64,000 nucleotides of DNA from Flavobacterium akiainvivens (GCF_001278115.1 NZ_LIYD01000005.1:2393510-2457509); one strand, 5' to 3'; numbered from the stretch's first letter, positions 7,375 to 16,318 are shown. Numbers and translations: made by a program. The notes: generated by a model not told the origin, from the sequence alone.

Positions 7375-8388
7375 TTACTCTACCGCAGGAGTATTAAGCA
7401 TGGCCCAAAGCTTGTCTTTAAGCTCGGTCAAGCCCTGTTGCGCTACCGATGATATAAATAAATAAGGAGTGCCGTTAAACTGCTTATCCAGTTCCGCTTT
7501 CATTTCTACCTTAAGTTCATCATCAAGCATATCGGTTTTAGATATGGCAATAATCCTGTCTTTATCCAGCAGTTCAGGGTTGTAGCGGCGCAGCTCATCA
7601 ATTAATATATCATACTGTTCCTTAATATCATCGGCATCCGCCGGAATAAGAAACAGCAGTGTACTGTTACGTTCTATATGGCGCAAAAAGTAGTGTCCAA
7701 GCCCCTTGCCTTCTGCCGCACCCTCTATAATACCGGGAATATCGGCAATTACAAAACTCTGGAAATCACGGTAAGCCACAATACCCAGGTTGGGCTTAAG
7801 CGTAGTAAACGGATAGTCGGCAATTTTTGGCTTAGCCGAAGTAAGTACACTTAATAAGGTACTTTTACCTGCGTTAGGGAAGCCCACAAGGCCCACATCG
7901 GCCAGAACCTTAAGTTCCAGCAGCACGTCGCGCTCTTCAATAGGCATACCCGGCTGGGAATAGCGTGGGGTTTGGTTTGTAGACGTACGGAAATGCCAGT
8001 TACCCAGGCCACCTTTACCACCCTTAACCAGTATTTCTTTCTGGCCGTGCTCTGTAATTTCAAAAATTACCTCGCCGGTTTCGTGGTCTTTAACCACAGT
8101 ACCCAGCGGCACTTCTATAAATTTATCTTCACCATCAGCCCCGGTACTGCGCGAGCTACCGCCATCGCCACCGTGGCCTGCCTTAATATGGCGTGCAAAC
8201 TTAAGGTGAAAAAGCGTCCACAGGCTTTTATTACCCACAAGGAACACGTGGCCTCCGCGGCCGCCATCGCCACCATCGGGGCCACCTTTTTCAATAAACT
8301 TTTCCCTGTGCAGGTGTGTAGACCCCTTACCCCCTTTTCCTGAGGACACATATATCTTTACATAATCTACAAAATTTCCTTCTGTCAT
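7375..8388 (-). CDS. obg: Obg/CgtA GTPase
   Basis: 337 residues from the ATG at 8388; a longer frame to 8418 would run into the -7 box. The N-terminal Obg fold (about 1-155) is Gly-rich ([20 protein letters not shown]), followed by the G domain (about 156-330) with Walker [14 protein letters not shown] (G3) and SKTDM (G4). There is no C-terminal extension. Obg binds the 50S subunit and couples GTP hydrolysis to late ribosome assembly and stress responses; it is normally essential. The gene has its own promoter and terminator. Confidence 0.97.
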   Translation of the reverse strand: MTEGNFVDYVKIYVSSGKGGKGSTHLHREKFIEKGGPDGGDGGRGGHVFLVGNKSLWTLFHLKFARHIKAGHGGDGGSSRSTGADGEDKFIEVPLGTVVKDHETGEVIFEITEHGQKEILVKGGKGGLGNWHFRTSTNQTPRYSQPGMPIEERDVLLELKVLADVGLVGFPNAGKSTLLSVLTSAKPKIADYPFTTLKPNLGIVAYRDFQSFVIADIPGIIEGAAEGKGLGHYFLRHIERNSTLLFLIPADADDIKEQYDILIDELRRYNPELLDKDRIIAISKTDMLDDELKVEMKAELDKQFNGTPYLFISSVAQQGLTELKDKLWAMLNTPAVE

Positions 8389-8415
8389 TGCTTTAGGTTC
8401 AAAGTTTAAAGTGTG

Positions 8416-8423
8416 CAAAAGTA
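8416..8423 (-). promoter_or_regulatory. -7 box of obg
   Basis: TACTTTTG on the minus strand, 27 bases before the ATG, fits TAnnTTTG and decides the start codon. Confidence 0.55.
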
Positions 8424-8593
8424 CGCCTTTTTATTTAAAGTAAAGGCACTCAGCACACTTGAGTTTTAAGGTTGTTTTTAAGCAGCACATCTGCACGCCT
8501 CATCTATGCAATATCAAGCATTTTTAGTAGGTTTTTACCAACACATCTATAGTAAATCTATACAAAAAATTAGGCTTGCCAACTCATACCCAG

Positions 8594-8705
8594 TAAATTT
8601 GTATAATACAAGATGGAAGCTAACCATCTTTTCATTTCGAATTTATCCCCTAAAGAATACCGTTTATACTCCCTGCTTCTCCCCCATAGAGCAGGGATTT
8701 TTTTT
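8594..8705 (+). ncRNA. candidate short transcript or attenuated leader before the TPR-HTH gene
   Basis: A -7 box TAAATTTG (8594-8601) predicts a start near 8608. The next bases form a perfect hairpin AAGATGG/CCATCTT (8610-8630), then about 40 unpaired bases, then a textbook terminator TCCCTGCT/AGCAGGGA with eight T (8670-8705). No open frame of note lies inside. The result would be an RNA of roughly 98 bases ending 33 bases before the TPR-HTH start codon. It could be an independent small RNA or a leader that attenuates the downstream gene. Structure is seen; expression is not. Confidence 0.4.
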
Positions 8706-8738
8706 ATATATTGCGCCCTGATTAACACTTTATTATAA

Positions 8739-10523
8739 ATGTCCCTGCACAGTAAAACTACCAGACTTTATTTTTATGTGCTTTTTATGTTTATCCAGGC
8801 CGCTTTTGCCCAGCAAAACGGATGGCTTAAATATGAATATGCCACAGCCGAACAGACACAAAAAGCGCTGTCTGAACAAAAATCACAAAACGCTTTTGCA
8901 CTAAACCTTAAAGGTATTTACCTTGAGCAAACCGGTAAACCAGAAGAAGCCGTAGCCGCCTACAGCAATGCGCTTGACAAAGCCGAAGGCAATACAACCA
9001 TTGCCATACTGCTAAACCGCGCCCTTTCTTACAACCGTACAGGCAATTTGGGCGGTGCACTCGACGACTGCAACAAGGCTCTAAAACTTAATACTGCAAA
9101 AAATCCGCTTTATGAGGCTACAGCATGGCGCATTATGGGTAACGCCTACCTGTATAAAGACGACACCGAAAAAGCAATAAGTTTACTTCAGAAGGCAATT
9201 TCGGGTTACGAAAAATACAATAATGTTTTATTTGCCGCAGAAACCAAGGGCGAACTGGCTAATGTATACCTTATGTCTAACAACTATGAGGTAGCAGCAG
9301 AATTGTACAAAAATTATCTTGACAAGGCCGAAAACAAACAAAGCCGCCCGTATATTTCTACACTGCTTAATTATACCGAGTGCCTTATCGAGCTAAATAA
9401 AGGCGAGGAAGCCCGTGAACTGCTTTTAAAACACCTGCCCGATGCAGAGGCTTCTGCTGACAGGGAAATTGCCGGTGCGTTTTATTCGCGCCTGGGCAAT
9501 GTAGAAAAAAGCACAGGCAATAAAGCCGCAGCACTGGGCTATTATGAAAAGGCCTGCAACATATTTTTTGAAATGCAGTCCAAACACCTTATCCTTATAT
9601 TAAGCGATTACATTAAGCTTATAAACAACCCTGCCGATTATGGCAAGGCAGTTATATTGTGCCAAAAGTTTAAGCAGTCGCCCATGTATAAACGCAGCTT
9701 TACACAGGCGCGCTTTGAATATGAGCGTGCCGCTGCCGAACTGTTTAAAAAAGCAGGCCTGCAAAACGAGGCTTATGCTGCACTGGCAACATCTTTAGAG
9801 TTATGCGACTCTTTGCGCCAGGTTAATAATGGCCAGGATATGTATGGTGCGCTGGCAAAATACCGCACACAGGTTGAAGAAGAAAAAAACAAGAGCCTGA
9901 AAAAGGAAATGGATGACGACAAGAAGATAAACGCCCTTATCTGGATTCTTGTAGCCTTTTTTGCCGTTGGCAAGGTATTCTTATTCCGCAGTATATGGCT
10001 TAAGAATAAACTGAGCAAGCAAAAGCTAAAAACCATTGAAGCGCAGGCAGCACTGCTTACCGAACAGGAAGAGCTGGTGCGCCAAAAGGCCGAAAGCCAA
10101 AAAACAATGATTGAGGAAAAGGAGCGGGAAATGATTTCTATATCGCTTAAAATGGCTAAGTATAATGATAGCCTTCAAAATATTGTGGCACAGGTAGACC
10201 AAAAGAAAATTACATCATTAACCGAATGTAAAAATGAAATAAACAAGGTTATTGCCGAAGACGGTTTCTGGGATTATTTTGACCTGCGCTTTACACAGCT
10301 GCACCCTGATTTTAAAGTACGCCTGTCAGACCAGTATCCATCGCTTTCTAAAAGCGAGGTTGATTTCTGTTCGTTACTAAGGCTAAACCTGAGTAATAAA
10401 GAAATAGGCTCATTACTGTACATTTCTTACGAGAGCGTGATTTCTAAACGTTACCGTATCCGTAAAAAAATGGAACTTAACGAAGAGGACGATCTTAATG
10501 CCGTTCTTGAAAACCTGGGCTAA
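8739..10523 (+). CDS. membrane-anchored TPR regulator with C-terminal HTH
   Basis: 594 residues: signal sequence (about 1-25, ending AFAQ), a long TPR array (about 35-380), one TM helix (about 395-415), a charged coiled coil (about 420-500), and a C-terminal LuxR-type helix-turn-helix (about 540-585: LSKSEVDFCSLLRLNLSNKEIGSLL and YRIRKKM in separate helices). The topology places TPRs in the periplasm and the DNA-binding domain in the cytoplasm. This TPR-TM-coil-HTH design is widespread in Bacteroidetes, but targets are mostly unknown. It could sense a periplasmic ligand and regulate genes directly from the membrane. Confidence 0.85.
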   Translation: MSLHSKTTRLYFYVLFMFIQAAFAQQNGWLKYEYATAEQTQKALSEQKSQNAFALNLKGIYLEQTGKPEEAVAAYSNALDKAEGNTTIAILLNRALSYNRTGNLGGALDDCNKALKLNTAKNPLYEATAWRIMGNAYLYKDDTEKAISLLQKAISGYEKYNNVLFAAETKGELANVYLMSNNYEVAAELYKNYLDKAENKQSRPYISTLLNYTECLIELNKGEEARELLLKHLPDAEASADREIAGAFYSRLGNVEKSTGNKAAALGYYEKACNIFFEMQSKHLILILSDYIKLINNPADYGKAVILCQKFKQSPMYKRSFTQARFEYERAAAELFKKAGLQNEAYAALATSLELCDSLRQVNNGQDMYGALAKYRTQVEEEKNKSLKKEMDDDKKINALIWILVAFFAVGKVFLFRSIWLKNKLSKQKLKTIEAQAALLTEQEELVRQKAESQKTMIEEKEREMISISLKMAKYNDSLQNIVAQVDQKKITSLTECKNEINKVIAEDGFWDYFDLRFTQLHPDFKVRLSDQYPSLSKSEVDFCSLLRLNLSNKEIGSLLYISYESVISKRYRIRKKMELNEEDDLNAVLENLG

Positions 10524-10524
10524 C

Positions 10525-10546
10525 TGACCAATTGCGTTGGTCATTT
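10525..10546 (+). terminator. weak terminator hairpin after TPR-HTH gene
   Basis: TGACCAA/TTGGTCA perfect 7-bp stem with a five-base loop, two bases after the stop codon, followed by a short T/A run. Confidence 0.5.
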
Positions 10547-10566
10547 AAAATCCATATACACACCAC

Positions 10567-10602
10567 AAAGCAGGTAATTTTACACTATAAATTACCTGCT
10601 TT
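10567..10602 (+). promoter_or_regulatory. 14-bp perfect inverted repeat abutting a start codon
   Basis: AAAGCAGGTAATTT and its exact complement flank an eight-base spacer and end one base before the ATG at 10604. It could be a second terminator for the TPR gene (a short T-rich stretch follows) or an RNA hairpin that hides the translation start of the YVTN protein. No -7 box is seen between it and the ATG. Confidence 0.55.
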
Positions 10603-10603
10603 T

Positions 10604-11638
10604 ATGTTTTATAAAGTTACTACCCTTTGTGTTGCTACATTTTGCTTGTTCTCTTTTGCCGCCACTGCGCAAATCACCTTACCTAAACGCACCCTTGTGG
10701 GTGTAAGCAAAACCAGCCGCACATTATCTATAGTAGACCCACAAACATTGCAGGTACTGGCAACCGTTCCTGTAGGCCCTAACCCGCATGAAGTAGTGAT
10801 ATCGCCCGATGGCAAAACCGCCTATGTATCTAACCCGGGCAACAGCGACCTGCACGAAATAAACGTGGTTGACCTGGTTAACCAAAAAGCTTTGCCCAAC
10901 ATAGATACCACCCAGTTTTTAGGGCCGCACGGCATGGTGCTGCGCGATGGTAAACTATGGTTTACCGCACAGGGCAGCAAAGCCGTGGCACGCTATGATA
11001 TTGCCACCCAAAAAACAGACTGGGCCATGGGCACCGGGCAGGACGTTACCCATCTTATACAGCTTTCGGCAGATGGTAAGGTATTTTACACCACCAATGT
11101 ACAATCAGGCACGGTGAGTATTTTTGAGAATAAACTGCTTGAGCCTACCCTTCCGCCAACAGGTAAATTACCGCCCGGCGCAAAACCGCACTGGGACTGG
11201 GTACAAACACTAATCAACGTAGGCATAGGCGCTGAAGGTTTTGATGTAACCCCTAATGGTAACGAATTGTGGACGGTTACACCTGCCGGAGTAATTTCTA
11301 TTGTAGACATTGCTGCTAAGAAAGTGAGCACTACAATCGATTCAAAAATTGACGGCGCCCACCGCCTGAAGTTTACACCCGATGGCAAATATGCCGCCGT
11401 AGTGAGCGTAAAAACCGGCGCGCTGGTGTTTTTTGATACCCAAACCCGCAAAGAAGCCCGCCGCCTTACTACCGGGCAGGGAGCAGGGTTGCTAATGGAC
11501 TCTGTAAACAACAGGCTGTTTGTGTCGTGCTCGCCCAATGACTATATAAGTGTTATAGACCTCAACACATTTACCGAAGTTGGAAAATTAAACATTGGCG
11601 GCAGGCCCGATGGTTTAGAATGGGCGGTGCAGCAGTAG
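10604..11638 (+). CDS. secreted YVTN-type beta-propeller protein
   Basis: 344 residues from the ATG at 10604, which starts a clear signal peptide (MFYKVTTLCVATFCLF...AATAQ); the frame upstream passes through hairpins and is not used. The mature part is made of about seven repeated blades with motifs such as VSPDG-variants (VVISPDGKTAYVSNPG, LKFTPDGKYAAVVS) typical of YVTN/NHL-like propellers and cytochrome-D1-like proteins. No catalytic residues can be assigned. It lies 79 bases before a lactonase-type hydrolase on the same strand, so co-expression is likely. A binding or scaffold role in the periplasm is inferred only. Confidence 0.75.
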   Translation: MFYKVTTLCVATFCLFSFAATAQITLPKRTLVGVSKTSRTLSIVDPQTLQVLATVPVGPNPHEVVISPDGKTAYVSNPGNSDLHEINVVDLVNQKALPNIDTTQFLGPHGMVLRDGKLWFTAQGSKAVARYDIATQKTDWAMGTGQDVTHLIQLSADGKVFYTTNVQSGTVSIFENKLLEPTLPPTGKLPPGAKPHWDWVQTLINVGIGAEGFDVTPNGNELWTVTPAGVISIVDIAAKKVSTTIDSKIDGAHRLKFTPDGKYAAVVSVKTGALVFFDTQTRKEARRLTTGQGAGLLMDSVNNRLFVSCSPNDYISVIDLNTFTEVGKLNIGGRPDGLEWAVQQ

Positions 11639-11717
11639 ATTAGGGAGGCCGCTAATATTGTTGTAACTTTACCTTTCACAAATAAGAAGAAACAACAAAG
11701 GCTGCAGCCGAAGAATT

Positions 11718-12452
11718 ATGAAGATTATCCCCCTACAATATGGTGTGTTCCGCGTGAGTAAAGAGAAGGTTTTTACCCCGAAAAACACCCCCATGCAACC
11801 CGGCGAAAAAGGCTACCTGACTATGGCCATTTGTCCGTTTTTAATTGACCTGCCCACTGGCCTTATGCTTATTGATGCCGGGCTGGACATTATGAAAAAC
11901 GGTAAACCGGTTATTATCAAACTGATTGAAGAGGCGGGCTACAACCCATCTGACATTAAAACCATACTGCTGAGCCACCTGCACAAAGACCATATAGACG
12001 GGCTGGGCTATTTTGATGGCGATAACTTCATTCAGAATTTCCCAAACGCCGAAATATGGTACCAGCAACGTGAAATGGAATATGCGCTTACGCAAAAGGA
12101 AAGCCATTCGTTTGACATAAACGTGCTGAAGCAACTGGAAAGCCTCCCCAATATAAAGCTGATGGATGAAGATACCGGCCGTTTTAACGAATACATTACC
12201 TGGGAGGTTACCGGCGGGCACTCGCCCTACCACCAGGTGTTTTGGATTAAAGACAACTCCACAACAGCCTTTTATGGTGCCGACAACCTGCCGCAGCGTG
12301 CGTACCTTAAATTCCACATTGCGTATAAAACCGATTATAACGGCAAAAAAGCCATGGAAGACCGCGTAAAATGGGAACAACAGGCTAAAGATGAAAACTG
12401 GCAGGTGCTGCTGTATCATGACACACACAGCATCATCAACCTGAACCAATAA
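11718..12452 (+). CDS. MBL-fold hydrolase, N-acyl-homoserine lactonase-like
   Basis: 244 residues, cytoplasmic (no signal peptide). The metallo-beta-lactamase fold shows HLHKDHIDG (metal ligands), a later His in TGGHSPYH, Asp in GADNLPQ, and His in LYHDTHS, the set expected for a dinuclear zinc hydrolase. Overall layout matches AHL-lactonase/AiiA-like enzymes, but many members act on other lactones or esters, so the substrate is open. It follows the beta-propeller gene in the same direction and ends at a strong terminator. Confidence 0.8.
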   Translation: MKIIPLQYGVFRVSKEKVFTPKNTPMQPGEKGYLTMAICPFLIDLPTGLMLIDAGLDIMKNGKPVIIKLIEEAGYNPSDIKTILLSHLHKDHIDGLGYFDGDNFIQNFPNAEIWYQQREMEYALTQKESHSFDINVLKQLESLPNIKLMDEDTGRFNEYITWEVTGGHSPYHQVFWIKDNSTTAFYGADNLPQRAYLKFHIAYKTDYNGKKAMEDRVKWEQQAKDENWQVLLYHDTHSIINLNQ

Positions 12453-12483
12453 AAAACGTCCCGCACTATGTACGGGACGTTTT
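12453..12483 (+). terminator. bidirectional terminator
   Basis: AAAACGTCCCG/CGGGACGTTTT, an 11-bp perfect stem with a nine-base loop, directly after the MBL-fold stop codon. It also serves the convergent glycosyltransferase gene. Confidence 0.85.
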
Positions 12484-12526
12484 CACTTTTTAATTAATCG
12501 TTGTTGTATGAATCAGGGGCATTGTA

Positions 12527-13951
12527 TTATCCCCTGGTTAGCCATCCTCGCCTGCTGGCGGTTGCAATGGCATAAGGTGTTATCCAGAATAGCCCGAAGG
12601 TAAACAGGAAGCTGTATGAATAGGCCCAAAGCGATTCAGACAGGTTATATCTTTTTGCATAGAAGAATACACTAAAGCTTGAAGCCAGCAGTATACCGAA
12701 CAATGCAGAACTAATAAACAACAGCGGGTGCATTACAATCATTACCAGCATAAGCAGCAGTAATGGATAGGTAAGCAGCATATTTAGCGACTGGTCGAAG
12801 AATATTAACCTTGTACCAAACCTTGATGCCTCCGGCCTGAATTTTTTAAATACAAACTTAGCCATCATCAGGTTTTCGCGCACGTTGCTCCTGCCCCAAC
12901 GGATAAACATTTTGTAAAGGCCTTTGTATTTTTCAGGCACGTTAGTAAGCACATAAGAGTTACGCTGGAACAATATGTGGTAACCTTGTTTCATGATCAT
13001 ATTGGTCATGGCACGGTCTTCGCCAATATCGCTTGGCTGGCCGTTAAAGGTTTGGTTAATCCAGTCTTCAAGGCAGTTAAACACGGCCTCACGGCGGTAA
13101 GCAGAAAGCGCTCCGGGAGTACACAGTACAGAACCCATGGCACTTTGTGCACTACGCATAAACTCAAAACTCAATACAAAGCTTACATTTAGCATTTTAG
13201 GTATAATAGCCTTGTCATTGTTTAGCACTAGCACGTTTCCGGCTACGGCACCACAGTTTTCGTTTACAACAAACGGGCTAACCAGGTTGCGTAGTGTATC
13301 TGCTTTTACAACCGAGTCGCTGTCTACAGTAACAAATACATCGCCGCTACCCATTTTAAAGCCACGGTACAATGCATGGCGCTTACCCATGTTTTTAGGC
13401 TGCTGGTATATAGAAACCCTATCGCCCAAAGCGGCTTTGGCTTTCTTCATCCAGTCCCAGGTATCATCTTTACTACCGTCGTCAAAAACAAGAATTTGCA
13501 GTTTTTCGGCCGGGTAATCGCTGGCTACAAGGCTTAAAAGGGTATCATATACCAGGTGGCCTTCGTTATAAGCAGGTACAATTACGGTACAGGTAGGCAG
13601 CTCCTGGTCGGTTACCGATTCAACAGGTTTGTACCTGAAATACTGCACCACATTAAATAAAAAGTACAGCAGTTTGTAGCCCAAAAGTGCCATAGAGAAT
13701 ACTATAAAGTAAAAGCCCCATGTGCTTTGCATACGTTCAAGATGCAGTTGCTCAAATTGTGGCTGCAGCAGGTATACTAAAAAGCCCCCTGTAAGCATCA
13801 TTATAAATGTAGCGAAAAGGATAATAATCCTTGATGTTTTTAAACTGCTTGGTTTGTTTTCCGGTTCTTGCACAGGTGCCTTGGTTTTTGTAACCGGGGC
13901 TGCTTTGGCAACCAGCGGCATCTGGCGTGTTGTAGTGATGTTTGCTTCCAT
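12527..13951 (-). CDS. membrane GT2 glycosyltransferase (processive type)
   Basis: 474 residues. Two N-terminal TM helices (about 40-65, 80-105), a GT-A domain (about 120-370) and about three C-terminal TM helices. Motifs in order: VPAYNEG, DDGSKDDTW, the metal-binding DSDS, GEDRAMTN (acceptor Asp) and RWGRS in place of the QxxRW motif. This is the hyaluronan/cellulose/poly-GlcNAc synthase plan, which couples synthesis of a polysaccharide to its export. The product cannot be predicted. The N-terminus is an unusual polar Pro/Lys-rich cytoplasmic tail. A GC-rich inverted repeat lies about 150 bases upstream of the start. Confidence 0.85.
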   Translation of the reverse strand: MEANITTTRQMPLVAKAAPVTKTKAPVQEPENKPSSLKTSRIIILFATFIMMLTGGFLVYLLQPQFEQLHLERMQSTWGFYFIVFSMALLGYKLLYFLFNVVQYFRYKPVESVTDQELPTCTVIVPAYNEGHLVYDTLLSLVASDYPAEKLQILVFDDGSKDDTWDWMKKAKAALGDRVSIYQQPKNMGKRHALYRGFKMGSGDVFVTVDSDSVVKADTLRNLVSPFVVNENCGAVAGNVLVLNNDKAIIPKMLNVSFVLSFEFMRSAQSAMGSVLCTPGALSAYRREAVFNCLEDWINQTFNGQPSDIGEDRAMTNMIMKQGYHILFQRNSYVLTNVPEKYKGLYKMFIRWGRSNVRENLMMAKFVFKKFRPEASRFGTRLIFFDQSLNMLLTYPLLLLMLVMIVMHPLLFISSALFGILLASSFSVFFYAKRYNLSESLWAYSYSFLFTFGLFWITPYAIATASRRGWLTRG

Positions 13952-14316
13952 TTTGTGTGGCGTAAATGTTATTATTCAGTAAGGTGGAAGGAATAGGGTT
14001 ATGGAAAAACGCCTAATATCCCATACCAGAAAAGACAACCACCATACCAAAACACCTTAACCACACATAATCAACGCATTACATAATTTTAACAAAATTT
14101 TTCTTGGGGAATTTTCCCCACCCCGGCCTGAAATTCCCCAATTATTTATTGTTTCTACAAGAAAATGGGCCGTTTTGGGTATGCAAAAATCTTTTTCACA
14201 GCGTTTTGGCAATAATAGTACATACCTAATGCACTATTATTAACATCATTTAACTACATCAGGGCAATATGCCTGCCGGATTAACAAAAGTTTTTGACCC
14301 AATACCCCCTTAAAAG
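13952..14316. other. non-coding region upstream of the glycosyltransferase with GGGGAATTT repeats
   Basis: No credible gene. It holds TTGGGGAATTT (14104-14114) and its exact complement (14131-14141), the first copy also forming GGGGAA-TT-TTCCCC, in an otherwise AT-rich stretch. The spacing and symmetry suggest a protein-binding site controlling the glycosyltransferase on the minus strand. Confidence 0.4.
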
Positions 14317-14347
14317 AAAAAAGCCGACCGTTTGGGGTCAGCTTTTT
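14317..14347 (-). terminator. terminator of the esterase gene
   Basis: On the minus strand a stem AGCTGACC/GGTCGGCT is followed by TTTTTTCTTTT. Confidence 0.75.
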
Positions 14348-14369
14348 GTGGGTATTTGAAGGATGTTAC

Positions 14370-15278
14370 TTACATCACTTTATTCTGCTTCAGCCATTTT
14401 ATACAGTTTTCAAACCAGTCTTCGGTAGTGGTGCGGTTGTTCATGCCATAGCCGTGGCCGCCGCTCTGGTAGGTATCCAGCACGCCTTTTACCTTATTAT
14501 CTACCATGGCCTGGTAAAACAAAATAGCGTTTTGTACGGGCACAATATCATCATCCTGAGAGTGCACTATAAACGTAGGGCACATATCGGGCTTAACCTG
14601 CTTTTCGTTACTAAAGGCATCAACTGTTTTTTGTGAGGCACCTTTACCTATAAGGTTATCTTTACTGCCGGCATGCGTAAACTGGCCCATGCTGATAACC
14701 GGGTACACCAGCACTGAGAAATCAGGCTTAACGCTCAGGCTGTCGGTTACGGGGATTACCGGTGTGTTATAATGCGTAGTGGCTGTTGCGGCCAGGTGCC
14801 CTCCTGCCGAGAAGCCCAGTATGCCAATTTTAGCCGGGTCTATACCCCACTTGGCGGCATTTTCGTGCACCAGTTGCAGGGCGCGCTGTGCATCCTGTAG
14901 CGGGCCAATAGAACGGTCGGTCATTATCTTGTCGCTGGGCAGGCGGTATTTAAGCACAAAAGCGGTAACGCCGTTTTCGGCAAAGCGTTTGGCTACGTCT
15001 TTCCCCTCATGGTTATAGGCCAGAAACTGGTAGCCGCCACCCGGGCAGATAATCACGGCTGCTCCGTTTGCCTTGCCTTTTTCGGGGAAGTAAGGCAGCA
15101 ACGTAGGCGTTATTACCTTGCTTAAAAGGCCATCTTTATTTTCCTCTTTATAATCGGCCGGGGCAGGCTTGCTGTTGGGTATGGTACTGTAAAGTGGTAT
15201 GGGTTCTTTTTGCTGGGCTGTGGCTGATAATGATAGCATAAGGGCGAAGGCTATACAAGCGTGGGATTTTAGTTTCAT
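14370..15278 (-). CDS. secreted alpha/beta hydrolase (acetyl-esterase type)
   Basis: 302 residues with a signal peptide (about 1-21, ending in ATAQ). The alpha/beta hydrolase fold shows an oxyanion-hole segment IICPGGGY, nucleophile Ser in GFSAGGHLA (about residue 157), Asp in HSQDDDIVPV and His in GGHGYG. The sequence resembles BD-FAE/acetyl-xylan-esterase-like enzymes (COG0657) of Bacteroidetes that deacetylate plant polysaccharides; no polysaccharide-utilisation genes adjoin it. A -7 box TACATTTG (15305-15312, minus) gives a short leader. Confidence 0.85.
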   Translation of the reverse strand: MKLKSHACIAFALMLSLSATAQQKEPIPLYSTIPNSKPAPADYKEENKDGLLSKVITPTLLPYFPEKGKANGAAVIICPGGGYQFLAYNHEGKDVAKRFAENGVTAFVLKYRLPSDKIMTDRSIGPLQDAQRALQLVHENAAKWGIDPAKIGILGFSAGGHLAATATTHYNTPVIPVTDSLSVKPDFSVLVYPVISMGQFTHAGSKDNLIGKGASQKTVDAFSNEKQVKPDMCPTFIVHSQDDDIVPVQNAILFYQAMVDNKVKGVLDTYQSGGHGYGMNNRTTTEDWFENCIKWLKQNKVM

Positions 15279-15304
15279 TATATATGTGTTTGGTTTTAGC
15301 GTTA

Positions 15305-15312
15305 CAAATGTA
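15305..15312 (-). promoter_or_regulatory. -7 box of the esterase gene
   Basis: TACATTTG on the minus strand, 26 bases before the start codon. It is flanked by two TAGCGTT direct repeats 14 bases apart that might be a regulator site. Confidence 0.5.
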
Positions 15313-15817
15313 GCGTTTTACACTTTTGCTGTATATTTAAATATACGAAACGGCCAAAAACAAAAAAGCCCATATATAAAATACATGAGCTTTTTTTCCC
15401 AAAAAAAGAAGAAAGTTGTTTGTTTGTACTTGCAGTGTTAATTGCCCTACAATATGCTGTAAAAATTCTTGCTTTAACAACATTTCAAAGCTAATAAAAA
15501 TAGTGCATCTTAAAAATTGAACCGCTATTTTTCGCAAAAATTCAATAGTGGGGCAGTTACACCTTTCTTTTAAGAAAGAATCGCATTGCAACCTGAAATA
15601 TGTTAAATAAAAGGTAATGTTTTATTCATTTTTTCACTACATCGTTTTAGTGGAAATGTAGTATTTGTCGGGCAATATGAGGTATTAAAGTTTCTAAAAC
15701 GTTTGAGAGAAGTAGTTGGTGCGTTTTGGCAATAGGGTTTCGGTAAGATTATTACGGATTAGTTTTTTTAGTAATATTGAAATAACGTATACGTTATATA
15801 TAAAAATCCCTCTTAAC
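15313..15817. other. AT-rich non-coding region with two palindromes
   Basis: No credible coding frame. Near its right end are a partial palindrome around AAACGTTT (15695-15708) and a perfect 16-base palindrome ATAACGTATACGTTAT (15782-15797), 20 bases before the next ATG; both have central symmetry like LacI/TetR-type operators. The rest shows no recognisable element. Confidence 0.5.
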
Positions 15818-16303
15818 ATGAAAATATTAGCCTTCGTTTTCTTTTTAGGCTTTGCCATTAGTGGCTTTTGCCAAAGACAGGTTACAAAAACGTTTAACCT
15901 GCCGCTTTACACCTGCACCGACAGCATTTTTAACCAAACCCTGAACAACGTGCTCCTGGCCGATACATCGTGCCTGAAGGGCGATTATGTTTTCCAGCTT
16001 TCGGGAGAATTTGACCAAGGTGGAACTTATAACGTGCACATAGGGTGGTACCCCATAACCGGACATACCCCAAAATGCCACGGCTATTTTATGGTAGGTG
16101 ACAGGATCTGTATTATAGATGTTTATAATGACAACATTTTTGTAGGAAAGCATTTTGTTAAAGCCAAAACTACCCGGCAATTCACTTATAAAGAATGGGT
16201 AACTGATGATTTTGTGAGGTTTAAACCTGAAGAGTTTTCGATATGGTTTTTTGATTATGGCACTGACGGTTTAAAGCTAACGGAGCATTATTGTGTACAT
16301 TAA
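15818..16303 (+). CDS. hypothetical secreted protein
   Basis: 161 residues from the ATG at 15818, which begins a typical signal peptide (MKILAFVFFLGFAISGFCQ); the longer upstream frame crosses a palindrome and has no signal features. The mature protein (about 140 residues) is rich in beta-prone segments and holds three scattered Cys residues (LYTCTDS, DTSCLKGD, a final Cys-containing HYCVH). No family recognised. A perfect 16-base palindrome sits just before the gene and could regulate it. It ends 15 bases before the convergent symporter gene. Confidence 0.65.
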   Translation: MKILAFVFFLGFAISGFCQRQVTKTFNLPLYTCTDSIFNQTLNNVLLADTSCLKGDYVFQLSGEFDQGGTYNVHIGWYPITGHTPKCHGYFMVGDRICIIDVYNDNIFVGKHFVKAKTTRQFTYKEWVTDDFVRFKPEEFSIWFFDYGTDGLKLTEHYCVH

Positions 16304-16318
16304 CGGGCATAAAGCCCG

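Noticed and set aside
8416..8418. Start of Obg ten codons upstream
   Set aside because: That ATG lies inside the -7 box and the extra residues are not part of the Obg family N-terminus.
15337..15591. 84-codon minus-strand frame in the AT-rich gap
   Set aside because: Low-complexity composition, no -7 box or signal sequence, no recognisable domain.
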